A stretch of 64,000 nucleotides of DNA from Physcomitrium patens. Taxonomy: Eukaryota; Streptophyta; Bryopsida; Funariales; Funariaceae. The notes under the pieces are model-generated. The model was not told the origin of the DNA. It saw nothing but the letters and a program-made list of their open reading frames with translations, and ran no database searches. The translations under genes were made by a program, and so were the position numbers. Every line of letters starts with the position of its first letter. Position 1 is the stretch's first letter. Positions 13,601 to 27,559 of this stretch are shown in pieces. The stretch is taken from positions 12,105,941 to 12,169,940 of the forward strand of contig NC_037264.1 of NCBI RefSeq assembly GCF_000002425.4. Reading direction: 5' to 3'.

Positions 13601-15713
13601 ATACTGTTATTACATACCAGTGCAGATGCAAGAAGGAAATGTGGTGGTTCAATACAAAGAAGCACACATCTGTCAAAACCAAATGCGATTGATGAAAAAA
13701 TTGAATATTTAAATATGATAAAGATCTACAAAAAGAATTGAATTATTGAATGCAATTTTTGAATAAAAAGAATACAGTTGTATTGTTGATGTGTATACAA
13801 AAGTAGCTCATGTGTCCAAACGGTATTCACTCTTTGTTAGAATAAAGTCATTTTAGATGGCAAGATCCTATTGCATGTTCTCCAACAGGATCTCAAAAAT
13901 TTGTCATCAAACCATTATTCCATGGCAGAAATTCGTTTCACATTGCACACACTTGGCTTTTATAAGAAGAAACATGTATAATTCAGCAAACATGTGCAAG
14001 TGTTGCATTTGTATGACGCACGTTCAAAATGAGTACATTAACTCGTTTCATTAAGAAAGAAAGGTCCATATTCTTGCTAGAGAGGTCCTTGACTTTGTTA
14101 GTGGATGTTGTCAAGAAAAACGAAAATAGAACAGAAATGAGTTTATTTATGACTCAAACATAATTGAGTAGTATCTCTAAATTAAATAAGATGATCGGAA
14201 AAAACAATGTCCTTTATGGTGGTAACCAAGTGCAAAAAACATCAACCTTATTCATTGTCACAGGCTGTACAGAAACCATGATGCAAATGTAGAAAGAAAT
14301 GATTAAGAAGGAAGATTGTATCGCAAAAAATAGTAGTTTAACGTGTTCACCTTCTATATTTGAATCAGGTGGGTAAAATACACAACACTACATTCAGCAC
14401 ATTGAATACAGACACTAAAGAAAATATATCCCGTTCTGATTTCTTGCTCTGGTATAGTAAATATGCATCCACAACCACAAGACAATTTCTTATCCAATCA
14501 CTGAAAAGAAAGCTTTTCCAAGTGACACTCGGGACCCAACGTCGATATCTCGGCCTAAATAGCCCAATGATCCTTAGCATCCATCAATGCAGTCGGGCAG
14601 CAGGGCCACGCCGGTTAATTAGTTAGTAAAATTTGTTCAAGCATATTGTATCTTTGATTTACAGCAATTATTGACAGTGTTTAAACTGTTCGCGAATTAG
14701 AAAGAAGTGTACCCTAACAGTTCCCACATTTTATAACAATCAACGAAAGCAACTTGAGCATAGAGAGTCCCTTCGTAGAGCCGAAACTTATGACAAGTGA
14801 CATAATATATCGAAATCACGGATCTTTGCATACAGTTTCACATATACCCTAACTATAAATCAAAGTTTTCAGTTCCCTCATCCGGCATGCCTCTGAATAG
14901 GCATTAAAAATTCGTACATGAAATTGTGACAAGTGCCAAGCGAGTTATTGCACGCAAAAATCCAGGGCACATGGGAAGATACACATTCGTTGTTACGTCG
15001 AACAATCTAAGTCTCAACAATTGCAAAATCCTGTTCAGTAGACTGAATTTTCTCTACATTGTAATACTACCGGAAAAATAGATCGTAGAATTACGATGCG
15101 AAAGAGTAGGTCAGACGATTCATTGGAGAACTAGTAGTAAAAAAAGTAGGCAAACTGATAAACAAAGAAAAGAACACCAAAACAAAAAATAAAAACAGTC
15201 ACATACACGGAGTAAAAATCATCATAAAGAGACGGAAACGACAAATCCCCGTGCATAAAACCATAAATTAATGGGGAACCGTTCAGCCAGGACACAAGCA
15301 TATCCTGCAGCCAACCTCATCAAGCATTACCGAACATAGTTGTTTGGAAGGCATCCTTCATTTTAATATTGCATCTTGGCATTTGGCATCCTAGCGAAAA
15401 ACACTATGGACAGCTCGTCTCTACGCAGAACAAAGCAGGCAAGACACGTCATAAACAATTGCTGGCACGCAACTGCACATCTTCTTGCCCCGGCCCACCA
15501 CCAATTGAGTGAAGTGATTTGCAAATTCGTCTCCACATAAAAGACCTAATCGTCATCACTGCATCCAAATAATACCAGCATAGCATCACTACCAACAGTC
15601 CTAATAGATTCGCATTGTAGAAAGGGAGAGGGGAATGAAACAAGAACTTGTGTGCTCCACGTCGATATTAACCTAACTTTCAGGAACATAATCCACCAAT
15701 ACAATCTGACATT
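13601..15713 (-). other. 3' UTR and downstream flank of the 14-3-3 gene
   Basis: Composition like the 14-3-3 gene from about 14350 up to the stop codon at 15714, suggesting a long 3' UTR or an extra untranslated 3' exon. The short minus-strand frames here (14365-14580, 15449-15643) resemble no known protein. Farther down the sequence becomes AT-rich and featureless. Confidence 0.4.
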
Positions 15714-17960
<2,247 letters not shown>

Positions 17961-18230
17961 CTTGGCCTAGCACACTCGTCCACGACAGTCCGAAATAGCA
18001 GTATCGCGCACCGTCCCCCGAGCACAAACCAAGCGCAGAACGGCAACACACTATGCAATGTAAAGGAAACGCAGACACAAGAGGAGACGGAAAAAACAAT
18101 AGAGGCAGGAAGAGAGTGGGAGAGAAGAGACGGGGGAGCGGGGCGATGGAGGAGGAGGGTGAGCTTTCACGCTTCACAGGGGGCAGGCACGGGCCGGGCC
18201 TCTAATACTAACTGGGCAATCTCGGCCCCC
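17961..18230 (-). promoter_or_regulatory. 5' leader of the 14-3-3 gene
   Basis: Immediately upstream of the 14-3-3 start codon. On the minus strand it is strongly pyrimidine-rich (CTCTCTTCC-type tracts around 18080-18150), as in many plant 5' UTRs. The long plus-strand open frame 17706-18326 across it is antisense to the gene start and resembles nothing known. No TATA box was identified with confidence. Confidence 0.45.
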
Positions 18231-19349
18231 CCCCCATTTTTGGCGTGTAGCTCAGTGGCACATGTTGGGCAGGCATGGATTCCGACGGCAGCACCCGGCC
18301 AGCGCAGCACCCGCCCGGGCAGCTAATCGGGGCCCCCCCCCCCGGGTTTCTCTGCCCGTACAAGGAAATATTCAATCCGGGCTACTACAAAGCATGCTTA
18401 TGGGGTCTAATTAATTGATTGATTAATTAATTAACCCTTGCTTTGCTTTGCTTCACCGAGAATTGTAACGTTTTTCTTTCCTCCTTTGGCCTATTTCTTC
18501 CTGTTTCACATTCGGGGGGAGTTATGGACGCTGGAACGTGGTTACGTGATACTACGAAGAAGGTTCTCGCTGAGTGGCATTTCACAGTGGGGGAGCCGCA
18601 ACAGCTGTGAGATTTTCTAAGAATAAACAAGTTAGATTCAAGCTTGTGTGTTGTATGTGTGTGTGTGTAGAAAAGGCCTGGAGCCGTTGCTATTCACTTG
18701 GAAAATCCACTCGATGCTCTCGATGCACATTTTAGTCCTGTTGCGTCTTACGCTTGTGTGTGTGTATATTCCAATTGAGCTTTGCGAGGCTCTTCTTATT
18801 CTGCTTGGTCTTCTTCTTCGTATGGGGTTGGCAATTGGAGTGCACTGACACCCCCCCCCCCCTGTGAACCAGGATCTGGTCTTCGTGTTGAGAGATCAGC
18901 TTGAACTTGTGCGAGGACACCTCACCGTTGACAGTTTCCAAAAGAGTATAAGTTATAGCTCGAAAGTGGCGAAGTCATTTTTCATTGAACAGGTCTCTCC
19001 AGGACACTTGGAACAACTCCATTGGAACACAGTCAAATCAGACCCCATCCTACTCCCCCCCTCCCTCCCTCTCCTGGGGCAAAAGAATGGTCAGTCAGTA
19101 CCTGTGCCTGCCTGACGAGGAATGCTTAACGGCGAGGAGGCATTCTCTGCTTGACACGACGGACCAACTACGGCAGACATATAAGTTATATACCCAAAAG
19201 GAAATAAAGGCACATCGGGTCCTTATTAGGGTTTCGGTCCCAGAGCCAGTGGGTGTGTGTGTATGAGTTGGGGTGTTTCAGGAATGAATGAGAAGTAGAA
19301 GGAGGGGAGTGTGTATTGTATAGTGTTGCATGTCTGTGTGTGTGCAAGT

Positions 19350-19376
19350 AAGTAGACACTCACTCACTGTCTACTT
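19350..19376. repeat. perfect 9-bp inverted repeat (hairpin)
   Basis: AAGTAGACA and TGTCTACTT flank a 9-nt CTCACTCAC loop. It could form a DNA cruciform or RNA hairpin, but no terminator or microRNA context is visible; it is probably incidental. Confidence 0.6.
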
Positions 19377-19443
19377 GGGGTGAGATCCCAAAGGGAGGAT
19401 ACTTACTTACTACTCTATAAATAAGATCCCCTCCCTCCCTCCA

Positions 19444-19490
19444 AGGTGGGTGAGTAGATGGGTGGGTGGATGGGTAGGTGGGTGAGTGGT
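19444..19490. repeat. short GGGTGGAT-like minisatellite
   Basis: Degenerate 8-bp period made of GGGTGAGT, GGGTGGAT and GGGTAGGT-like units on the plus strand. It is G-rich and might support G-quadruplex formation; this was not tested. Confidence 0.75.
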
Positions 19491-19570
19491 TATAGGGTCC
19501 ATACCATTCATTGCACTATTGCAGTAAACAGTAGTAGTAGCACAGTTTCCTTGTCTGTCTTATAGAAGCA

Positions 19571-19820
19571 GAATCCCCCCCCCCCTTTCTAGCATAACTT
19601 GCTTGACCCCCAATACTTTCAAAAAAATGAAATAAAAAATGAAATAATAATAACATTAATAAAAGTTTCTTTTTTTACATAAATGTTATAACATTAGTAT
19701 CAGGATTATTTATTTATTTATTTATTTATGTAGATTTTAAAATTTAGACACTGATCCCTTTGTGTTTAGATATGGATTTTTTTTTCTGTTGCAGTATGAA
19801 AATCAATAAAGAATCAAATG

Positions 19821-19854
<34 letters not shown>

Positions 19855-21086
19855 ATGTAGCTTCTGAATTCATCTGTTGTTAATTTAGCTCTTTTGAAAG
19901 ATGAATTGCAAATACAATGAGTCGATTTTATTAATTATTTGATTATCTGTGTATTATGTATCTTTCAAATTCAAAATACACAAGATCAAATGCTTGTAAC
20001 AATATGTAGATTTTGTTAAAAAATTCTAATGAGGATGAAATCATAGTTTTTGTTTGTTTGTTTGTTTGTTTGTTTGTTTTTGTTTTTGTTTTTTTTTTTT
20101 TTTTGTATTTTGTATTTTGTATTTTTATTTATCCTTTTAAGACAACAACTATGACATCAATAATGTCATTTATTTAGTAAGTTAGGAATCCATTTTAACA
20201 CATTCAGGATTTGTTTTTAGGTAGATTTGAACAGGAATCAGGCTTTATATCTACAATTTTTTTTCTTTTTTCTTTTTTCTTTTTTCAAACAGCAATGATA
20301 GTTATAGATAGTAAAAATTGATACTGTATTAAGACAAGATTCATAAACTTTTTCTAAAATCACAATATATTACTAAGACAAAAAATTTAGTTTTATTAGC
20401 AATTAGATATTTGCTGTTGTTGATTACAATAAAAATTTAAAATTTTTATTATAATTTTAAGTGTATTATTCTTAAATTTTTATTATTCTTCCATAACTTT
20501 ATTCTTTTGTTACCAATTTGCTTGTGCAACTTGGCCAAATATTCTTATCTACTATGAATTGGTAACAAAGTACTAACATCTATTATGATTAGTTTTTGCA
20601 GAGATCTTATATTTAGCCCTTTACTATCTATTAATTCGTTTATATTGTATTTTAAATGCATATTTTATTCGTCATATAAAATTTTAAAGATAAGATAACT
20701 TAAAGTCTACTCCCGATTTGAAATAAAACCTAAATAAAGGTCTATATATATATTTTTAAAGTATGAATTCATTGTATATAGAACTGATTTTTTAATTCAT
20801 TGGATTTTATACAACTTGGTTTTTATAATTGTAATTTAGGTTTTTTACTATTGCTATATCTATGGCATTACTGGATTGTGATTTAATTAAAAAAATTTAA
20901 ATTATGATTGCTAAATTTATTTAATCCAATTAAATAATTCATTAAAAATAAATAAATAAAAATTTATTTTACTTTTATAAATATGAATTTTTAATTTTTT
21001 TTAATTTTGTATTATTATTTCTATTTCAATTGATATTTCAATTTTAAAAAAATATTTTTAAACACAACTTTTTTCCTTTCTATTCT

Positions 21087-21130
<44 letters not shown>

Positions 21131-22317
21131 ATATTATCCTATAAATTATTTATTTTTGTCATTATGTATTAATTTGATTATGAACAATAAAATTATAAAT
21201 CAAATTCGCTTTTAATAGTAAATATATTCATTGATATTATATAAAATCAACAATTTGATTTTTTTTGTATTTTTTCAAATTTATATCTAGTAGTTGTTAT
21301 TAAAATAATATACAAAACATCTATTTCTAAAGCATTTTTTTTAGATTCTTATGCTATGTACATTTTTAACTTTATAACAAAGATGATTTAAAACCTATCT
21401 TTAATATATTTACGACAGTTATGTACAATCTACTTTTAATTTTATAATAATATTACAATCAAGGAAGATCTTATAATGCTCTTTGAACTTATGACTTATA
21501 ACTTTATTTGTTCCAAAATCAAAGATAGATCATCATTATATTGAAAACTTTTAAAAAATATGAGTATATTTTTTTGAAGTATTATATGTCTATCTATAGT
21601 ATTAGCTTTTGAACTGAAAATTCTACCATGGTATATTACTCTATCTTTCTTTAGATTTTTCTCTTTAAAACTCCAAAATATATCAAATCATAAATTTAAG
21701 AATTGTATATTAGACTAACAAAAATTTATTTGATTTTTTTTGTCTTTAATTTATCTATTTCTCTTGAATAATGGGTTCTAAATTTTCATGACATGCAGTT
21801 GTTACTCTTTGTGTATAATATTGATATTTTATGTTTTGAGAAAATATATATAAAATAAGTTTAATTCTACAAGATCAAGTGTCTTAATCTTTACAAGTAT
21901 TATAATTTGGAAACGATATAATCTAATAGTTAAAACAGGTAAATTACATTGTCAAGGTTCTCCATTACAGTGACAAGTTTTGTGACAATTTCCAATTTAA
22001 TGCAAATTCATTGGAGTAGAATTTCACATGGATAAGAATGAATTCAAAATTGGAACCCACATAAAACCAACAACATTGATGATTGCAAGCAAACCCATAC
22101 CTGAATTATTGCATATTCAAGATTTTAAGAAAGCAAAAAGGCTCAAAAATGAATTGAAACACAAAATAGTGCTTAGCTTAGAACACAACATGAAAATTAA
22201 CAACTTTCTGTTACTAGTAATCACAACTTGTAGTTCTTCTCTTATTAAAAATCAGTCTGAGTTGGGTACACACACTGTTAAAAAAAACGCGAAATGTCTT
22301 ACTAATTCGAATCAAAT
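19571..22317. other. AT-rich spacer with simple repeats
   Basis: No gene seen. Holds a C-run at about 19575-19585, (TTTA)n near 19709-19727, an A-run of about 30 near 19820-19850, (TTTG)n near 20048-20080 and (AT)n near 21091-21123. A plus-strand open frame at 22028-22453 crosses the edge and is treated as unsupported. Confidence 0.65.
20048..20080. repeat. (TTTG)n microsatellite
   Basis: About eight TTTG-type units followed by a T-rich run. Simple-sequence repeat in spacer DNA. Confidence 0.9.
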
Positions 22318-24984
22318 TCAAACCTTGAATACCAGTTCAGTTTTTTGGGAACTGTCATCCTCTGGTGCATTTGTTCTTCGATGTAAGATTTCATGTACGA
22401 TTTGCAGTATGAGTTGCTGCACCATCAATTGCTTTGTTGAGAATGGCAGCTAAATGAAGATAGTTCATTTTCCAGTGCAAAGCTGGAAAACCTTGAAGTA
22501 TGTCTCTGGGTCCGAGGATTCCACTCGCATTGTGAATCTATTGTTGCACTCACGCTCGGTAGAAACTATCAATTCGGAGATCAAAACGTCGTTGATTTGT
22601 ATCCTCTAACTATGCTTTTTTATTTTTTATTTTTATTTTTTTTATTGTTGTCTATTGCTGCAGATGGACATAGATTCTCGCCCTCGCAGAGCTCTACAAA
22701 GAATGTGCAATGGGTCGATGTGAGTGAATATACTCTGAATTGGTTCCAATAAGAATAAGCAACTCACTGTGATGCAGGTGCTGGCTTAGCCGAGATGCGC
22801 TTTATTTTCAGGTGAAAGTTGGCCTACTCAGCACGAGGGTGCACATCGAACTCTCAAGCCAACTCAGAGTGTTTCAAAATCACATTCTGCAATAAAAATA
22901 CAGGTCAGAAATACAACAGATTCCATAAATGTTCTCGCGATCAGAGTCTTCGAGAGTATACTTAAGACAGATCTGAAACATTGAAACAGCTTTGAAACAT
23001 TGGCCGATGATGTCACGATTCTGCTTTCTGAACTGCGGGAGGATTGTCATCGTTCTGGACTAACGATCTTCTCCGGAAATTCTTGGTTAGAAGCTGAGCG
23101 ATCTTAGATTGCCGGCTGGAGGGTTGCTTAGACAGAGCGAGCGCTTTGCGTCTCTCAATTATCCTTGTGTACTCCGTGAAGGAACGCATCCTAACCCGCA
23201 CGTTATCCTTTGTACATTGGACATGGCGACTGTTCCTGGACTATGTTAAAGTCGTCGAATCCCTTGAGGCAAAGTACTGGATCTCAGCCACACGAAATAC
23301 ACTGCTTGTTGGCGAGCTCGCCTACGAGGTTCAACCTGTGGACCACCATATTCCAGACGGGAACTCTATGGTCCAAAGCAGCAACCTCAAGGAATTTCGA
23401 TTCTGCAGGTCAGGGATTTAATACGGTGGAGGGGCACGAGCATCACCGCCGCGAAACTGCGTTAAGAGCTGCACAGTAATGCCACGTTCCACGCCGAAGT
23501 TATGAAGTGTTTTTCGTGGTCCGCGCCCCTTCATTGACATGCTTGCCGTTGTAGAAACCCCTGGTATTCTGTCGAAATTTTACACACAACCGCCACCTCC
23601 TTCTAGAGATCCCTCACAGTGCTACTGTTGGCCCTGGTCCAGGTTTAGGGTTTTAGTGCAACCTAAACCATCAACGAGCTTCCGGTTAAAGATCTCACAG
23701 AGGAAGACATTCTCCCCTTACGTCGTGAGCACAGAGAATTTCGGACTCGCACCACTTCCTTTGATTTTCTTGATCAGCAATGAAAGCTACTCGTCTTTCT
23801 CAAAGCGCATGCAACGCAACTCTTACTTTAGTTAGGGCCGCCACTTTTCTCTCAAAATCTGCCACATTCGAACTCGCTTTGATGAGGGGCATGAAGAACT
23901 CCTTCTGGTGAGCATTGATCTGCATCAAAAGTAAAGCTGGACCCACCTCTCCTTCAAGAACTCTGCATTTCATACTTCATTGATAAATACCAATCAACTC
24001 CCTGTCACAACTAACTCTCAAACTCCACGCATATATATATCAGCAGTGACGTGATCAACCATACAGCTTATTGTAGCCGCACGACATCCAAAATTCACAA
24101 ACAATTCGCATCGATTGATCCCCAGCTTATGTCCTCACAACAAACCTCGAAACAATCTCTAGTTGTTAAAAACTGTGCTTGAAATCCGTTGTGTATATGT
24201 GATAACTCTTCCAGCACATACCAGTTTTCGGTGGAATAATCGGCAATTATAGTTGCCAAGTGCGATATAAGTTAGGGAGGAGTATGAAACTGATCTCATG
24301 ATATTATTTCTACCGTCATTCACTATACAAAAGCAGCTTGATGCGTATGAAGGCGGCTTAATATACATTGTTGGGGGAGAAGACCCGGGAAAATCACTCC
24401 GACATTGAGAGTTATTTGAAAAAGATAGGTGATATATTTTCTGAGTCTTGTGACCATCTCGAATCCTGTTTGTTTGCGCTTAGGAACTTATGAATAGAAA
24501 TTTTAATAAAATGGTTTCTGTACTTCTTTCTCAGTCATTGGTGGAAAAACTGAAGGGCCAACCTGGTTCTTTTCTTCTGAGAATAGTGAATTTTGCACTT
24601 AACATGCATCAGTGTGGAATTGAACTCGTAGATCTCTATCCCTCGCACCAAAATGCTCCGTACAAGTAACCTAATTTGCTGGCTCAGGTTTCTATGCGAA
24701 CTTCATCGCATAATATGTTCACCACCCAACAGATCGATAGACAAAATACGGATTGCAACACTTGCATTAGCGCCCAACAAGCGAGGAATCGAGCTTCCAT
24801 AATACAGATGACAAATTAGCGGATAAAATTCAATCTCTGAACATCAGTTTCAACATGCATTCGAGGTGCAGAATCGAACCGCCTTGCGAAGCTGCACAAG
24901 TCGGAGATAGCTCGGAGGCGGCGTGAGTCCATGAGCATTGCAAATGGCGTTGAAGCAGGGCACCATACTCACATCAGAATCCAT
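22318..24984 (-). CDS. exon-like segments of an unidentified spliced gene (or gene pair)
   Basis: I do not recognise the product. The region is GC-richer than its surroundings, like the two known genes. Candidate pieces, in transcription order: 24850-24984, opening with ATG and ending at a stop after 44 codons (includes NAHGLTPPPSYLRLVQLRKA); 23827-23919, exactly 31 codons between a CAG acceptor and a GTAAGA donor (includes INAHQKEFFMPLIKASSN); 23447-23540, starting MSMKGRGPRK; about 23326-23402 (LDHRVPVWNMVVHRLN); 23013-23240, 76 codons including the stop, very basic at its end (RSFTEYTRIIERRKALALSK); 22492-22603; and 22318-22449. Some implied introns would be only 42-44 bp, too short for a plant, so the joins are not settled. 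Two telo-boxes suggest two promoters. It may also be a decaying gene. Confidence 0.35.
23644..23656 (-). promoter_or_regulatory. telo-box (AAACCCTAA class), internal to the unidentified gene region
   Basis: Minus strand reads CTAAAACCCTAAA. This interstitial telomere motif is common in plant promoters of translation-related and cell-cycle genes. It sits about 100 bp upstream of the ATG at 23538-23540 and may mark a second transcription start. Confidence 0.45.
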
Positions 24985-25086
24985 GGGCTCGTGCACACTG
25001 TGATGCTATGCGAGCCAGAATTCGCGACATCCAGCACATCCAGCACATGCAGGAATCGCCACCACTGGAATTTGACCACCGAAGAA

Positions 25087-25095
25087 TTAGGGTTT
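25087..25095 (-). promoter_or_regulatory. telo-box upstream of the unidentified gene
   Basis: Plus strand TTAGGGTTT, i.e. AAACCCTAA on the minus strand, about 105 bp upstream of the candidate ATG at 24982-24984. Position and sequence fit a plant housekeeping-type promoter. Confidence 0.5.
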
Positions 25096-25166
25096 GAGAG
25101 ATCGAGGTTGTCTTTCAACACTCATGAACAAAGAAACTATCCGTTATACATATTAATTTAAGAGAT

Positions 25167-25364
25167 TGTTAAATAGACCCAGTCTTTTGCAAAATTTATC
25201 CACCCATCATGAATAAAATGAAAAAAAAAAAAAAAAAAAAAAACTATAGATTCATTTCTCTACTAATGAAACCAATGAAAATTAACCACATTCATCATGA
25301 CCACCATATTCTTATTCTTCATCAAAGGTAAGTTGATTTAGTAAAAACTTAGGTCTATTTAACA
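25167..25364. mobile_element. 198-bp LTR-like or MITE-like element with 13-bp inverted ends
   Basis: Begins TGTTAAATAGACC and ends GGTCTATTTAACA, a perfect 13-bp inverted repeat; flanking GAGA-like bases extend the symmetry. An A-run of about 24 lies inside. The purine-rich AAAGGAGAA on the minus strand abuts the right end like a polypurine tract, favouring a short 3' LTR of a minus-strand element. The symmetric ends and lack of a partner copy in this window equally allow a small DNA transposon derivative. No clear target duplication was seen. Confidence 0.45.
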
Positions 25365-25689
25365 TTCTCCTTTATTTATTTAGTTGTTGTTGAACAAAAC
25401 ATCTTGTCGTGTAAACAAAGATCATTACACACAACACATCAAGTACGACAAACTAATCACAAAGTATGTAATCTAAACCAAATATAAATACATACTTAAC
25501 ACACTTTCAAGTACCACCCTTAGTTAATTAGGAGCCCCTCCAATCAACTAGGACTACAAAACACACATTGTTGAAAATAAATGCCACAATGATGTTGTTG
25601 CCAAACTGTACTCCTCCAAATTAGTATTGTAGCAACTAGACCATCAAAGTGTATGACAAACACAATAGAAGAAATCTTCAATCCTTATC
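25365..25689 (-). other. region between element A integrase tail and the left LTR-like element
   Basis: AT-rich, stop-laden sequence following the integrase tail of element A. The minus strand ends in AAATAAAGGAGAA immediately before 25364, a plausible polypurine tract. No coding potential seen. Confidence 0.4.
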
Positions 25690-26095
25690 AATAGATGGGG
25701 AATGGCTAGAAGACTTCTTATAATGAGGACAAATCTAATTTTCTAAAGGGAGAGTCAAAAGAGGTGGTGTCAAATAAGCCATGTGCTATCCACATAGACA
25801 TTGATCACAAAAAAAACATGGTAGCAACTCCTTTCTTCTCACTACATACAAAATAAAAAAGATGAATTGGCACAACTGCCAATTTAGGATGTATAGGGTC
25901 ATTAATGGAAAGATGACAAGGAGCACAATTCATTAAATGCTCCTGACACTCTTGTCCATCCTTGTCTTCTAATAACAAAATACTACTAGGCAATATATCT
26001 TTTATATGTAAAATTGTGCATCCTACCTTAATATCAAGTGTTATAGGCATTTCATGTTGCAAATATATATTATCTTGTTTGAAAAATCTTTGCAA
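25690..26095 (-). pseudogene. element A integrase C-terminal tail with PHD-finger-like zinc motif
   Basis: The open part (25805-26095) includes LQHEMPITLDIKVGCTIL, HLMNCAPCHLSI and FVCSEKKGVATM, a Cys-x2-Cys-type start. After a one-base frameshift near 25803 the minus strand continues with CDQCLCG, a stop where the conserved Trp of GWHM is expected, then HMAYLTPPL and ICPHY. This is the order of a C4HC3 PHD finger, with two Cys replaced by Tyr and two Trp by stops. A histone-reading role in target choice would be an inference. Confidence 0.6.
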
Positions 26096-26980
26096 TTGAG
26101 GTCGATAAGCTCTACTACAAATGCAAGCATATTATAAAGTGTTGCAATGTTGAGCAATAAATAAGTTCTTTATAGCCATAAGTATGACTTGTTTAAATGT
26201 AGCTAAGTAGAATTGATTCTTGTCCATACAATAATTAGTAGGGACTATAAGATGCAAAAGATGCTTATCTATTGAAGTAATAATCTATTGCAATCCACCA
26301 CAATATCATGTTTCAATCACAATGGTTGCCATGAAGTAATCTATACTTCCATAAACCACATTTGATAGTCTGAATAATCCATTCAACTAAGCCATTTTTC
26401 TTAGGATGTTTTCTAGATGTGGTATAATAATTTATCAAAGCTTTAGTATATAAAACTTCAAACATTCTAAGAAATTATCTTTCTTGATGTGATAAGATTT
26501 TAGCAAGTGCTCCAAAATATACAAGTACTGGATCAAAAAAAACCATAGTTACCAATTTTGAAGAGTTTTGTGATAAAGCCATAAGTTCAATCCACTTGTT
26601 GAAACACTCTACCATCATTAGCACATATTTAGCTCTATGTGAGGTCAATAAGTGGTCAAGCAAAGTCCAAAGATCAATGATAATACAAACCTATGATATG
26701 TAATGGCTTTAACTTAGGTGATAAAGTGTTAAAGCTTGAACTAACTTGATCACATACTTCACACCAAGAAATATATAACTACTTATTGATACATATTATT
26801 CCACCAATATTGATTGCACAACATAGAATGTATTATACATAGTCTAAAATATCCAAGTTCTTCATGTACTTCTTGTATTAAGAAGGATCTTTAATTTGGC
26901 CTTGGAACTATGTGCCTAGCTCTATCAAGCCTCATGAAATAACAAATTATTCTTCTAATAAAATCTTGTTATTTAGTGAT
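26096..26980 (-). pseudogene. element A integrase core remnant
   Basis: Minus-strand frame 26475-26663 contains KYVLMMVECFNKWIELMAL and FFDPVLVYFGALAKILSHQ, the region around the first catalytic Asp and the G-x-P segment of a Gypsy integrase. Upstream, around 26740-26830, CEVCDQVSSSFN matches the Cys pair of the HHCC zinc domain. Interspersed stops make it nonfunctional. Confidence 0.7.
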
Positions 26981-27267
26981 TAATCTTATCTCTTTTCATA
27001 TTAGAGATAGCTGAAGGAAATGTTCCTTATTGAAGCTTGTATAAGACCAGAAGAACTTCTCACACATCGCTAATGACTTGATTCTTGTCCAATTCCTTAT
27101 TTGAATTTTGGTCAAAAACTATTATTATAGAACCTAATATTAAAGTCAAGTATGTGGCTACATGCCATCCAGAGATTGCTACTTGATTACAATCTCCATG
27201 CTATTGAGCTTTGGTTAATCCTTCTTTTGCAAGACATGGATTATAAGAAAATCCATCAGCTTTTAAA

Positions 27268-27465
27268 TTAATAATGCTTATCCAATGCACAACTTCAAAG
27301 TCATATGCTTGAAGCAACAAAGTCCATCTAGCAAACTTGCTAATAAGATTGTCTGATTCCATAAGCTATTTCAAAGGTTCATAGTCAATTACTAAAATAA
27401 AGTATTGACTATGCAAATAAGATCAAAAGTGAATAATGGCCCAAACTATTGCCAAAGCTTTTAAT
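27268..27465 (-). pseudogene. element A RNase H remnant
   Basis: Minus-strand translation reads ALAIVWAIIHF, then FILVIDYEPLK, then ARWTLLLQAYDFEVVHW, the standard C-terminal part of Gypsy RNase H. At least two stop codons interrupt it. Confidence 0.65.
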
Positions 27466-27559
27466 AAACTTTCAATATTAATTTGTCAATCCTAAAAAAG
27501 TCCAAAGTTGTGAAACATCACTTTGTATCATGATTTTTTACAAGGCATCTATCTTTACT

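Larger units (their letters stand above)
18231..19570. other. upstream region of the 14-3-3 gene with C-homopolymers and simple repeats
   Basis: GC-richer than the rest of the window. It has four C-runs of about ten or more bases (near 18225, 18333, 18850 and, just outside, 19576), a GT-rich tract near 18650, a telo-box on the minus strand (TTAGGGTTT on plus, 19226-19234), a hairpin at 19350-19376 and a GGGT/GGAT-rich minisatellite at about 19444-19490. Short open frames occur on both strands; none resembles a known protein. It is most likely promoter or spacer DNA. Confidence 0.5.

Noticed and set aside
18248..18258. tRNA A-box-like TAGCTCAGTGG
   Set aside because: No matching B box (GGTTCGANNCC) or cloverleaf follows at the right distance, so neither a tRNA gene nor a convincing SINE head.
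22028..22453. 141-codon plus-strand open frame
   Set aside because: It resembles no family, has no flanking gene signals, and overlaps a minus-strand segment (22318-22449) that looks at least as coding-like.
23403..23446. 44-bp intron that would join 23447-23540 to 23402
   Set aside because: The phase and GT-AG ends fit, but 44 bp is too short for a plant intron, so I did not call a joined gene.
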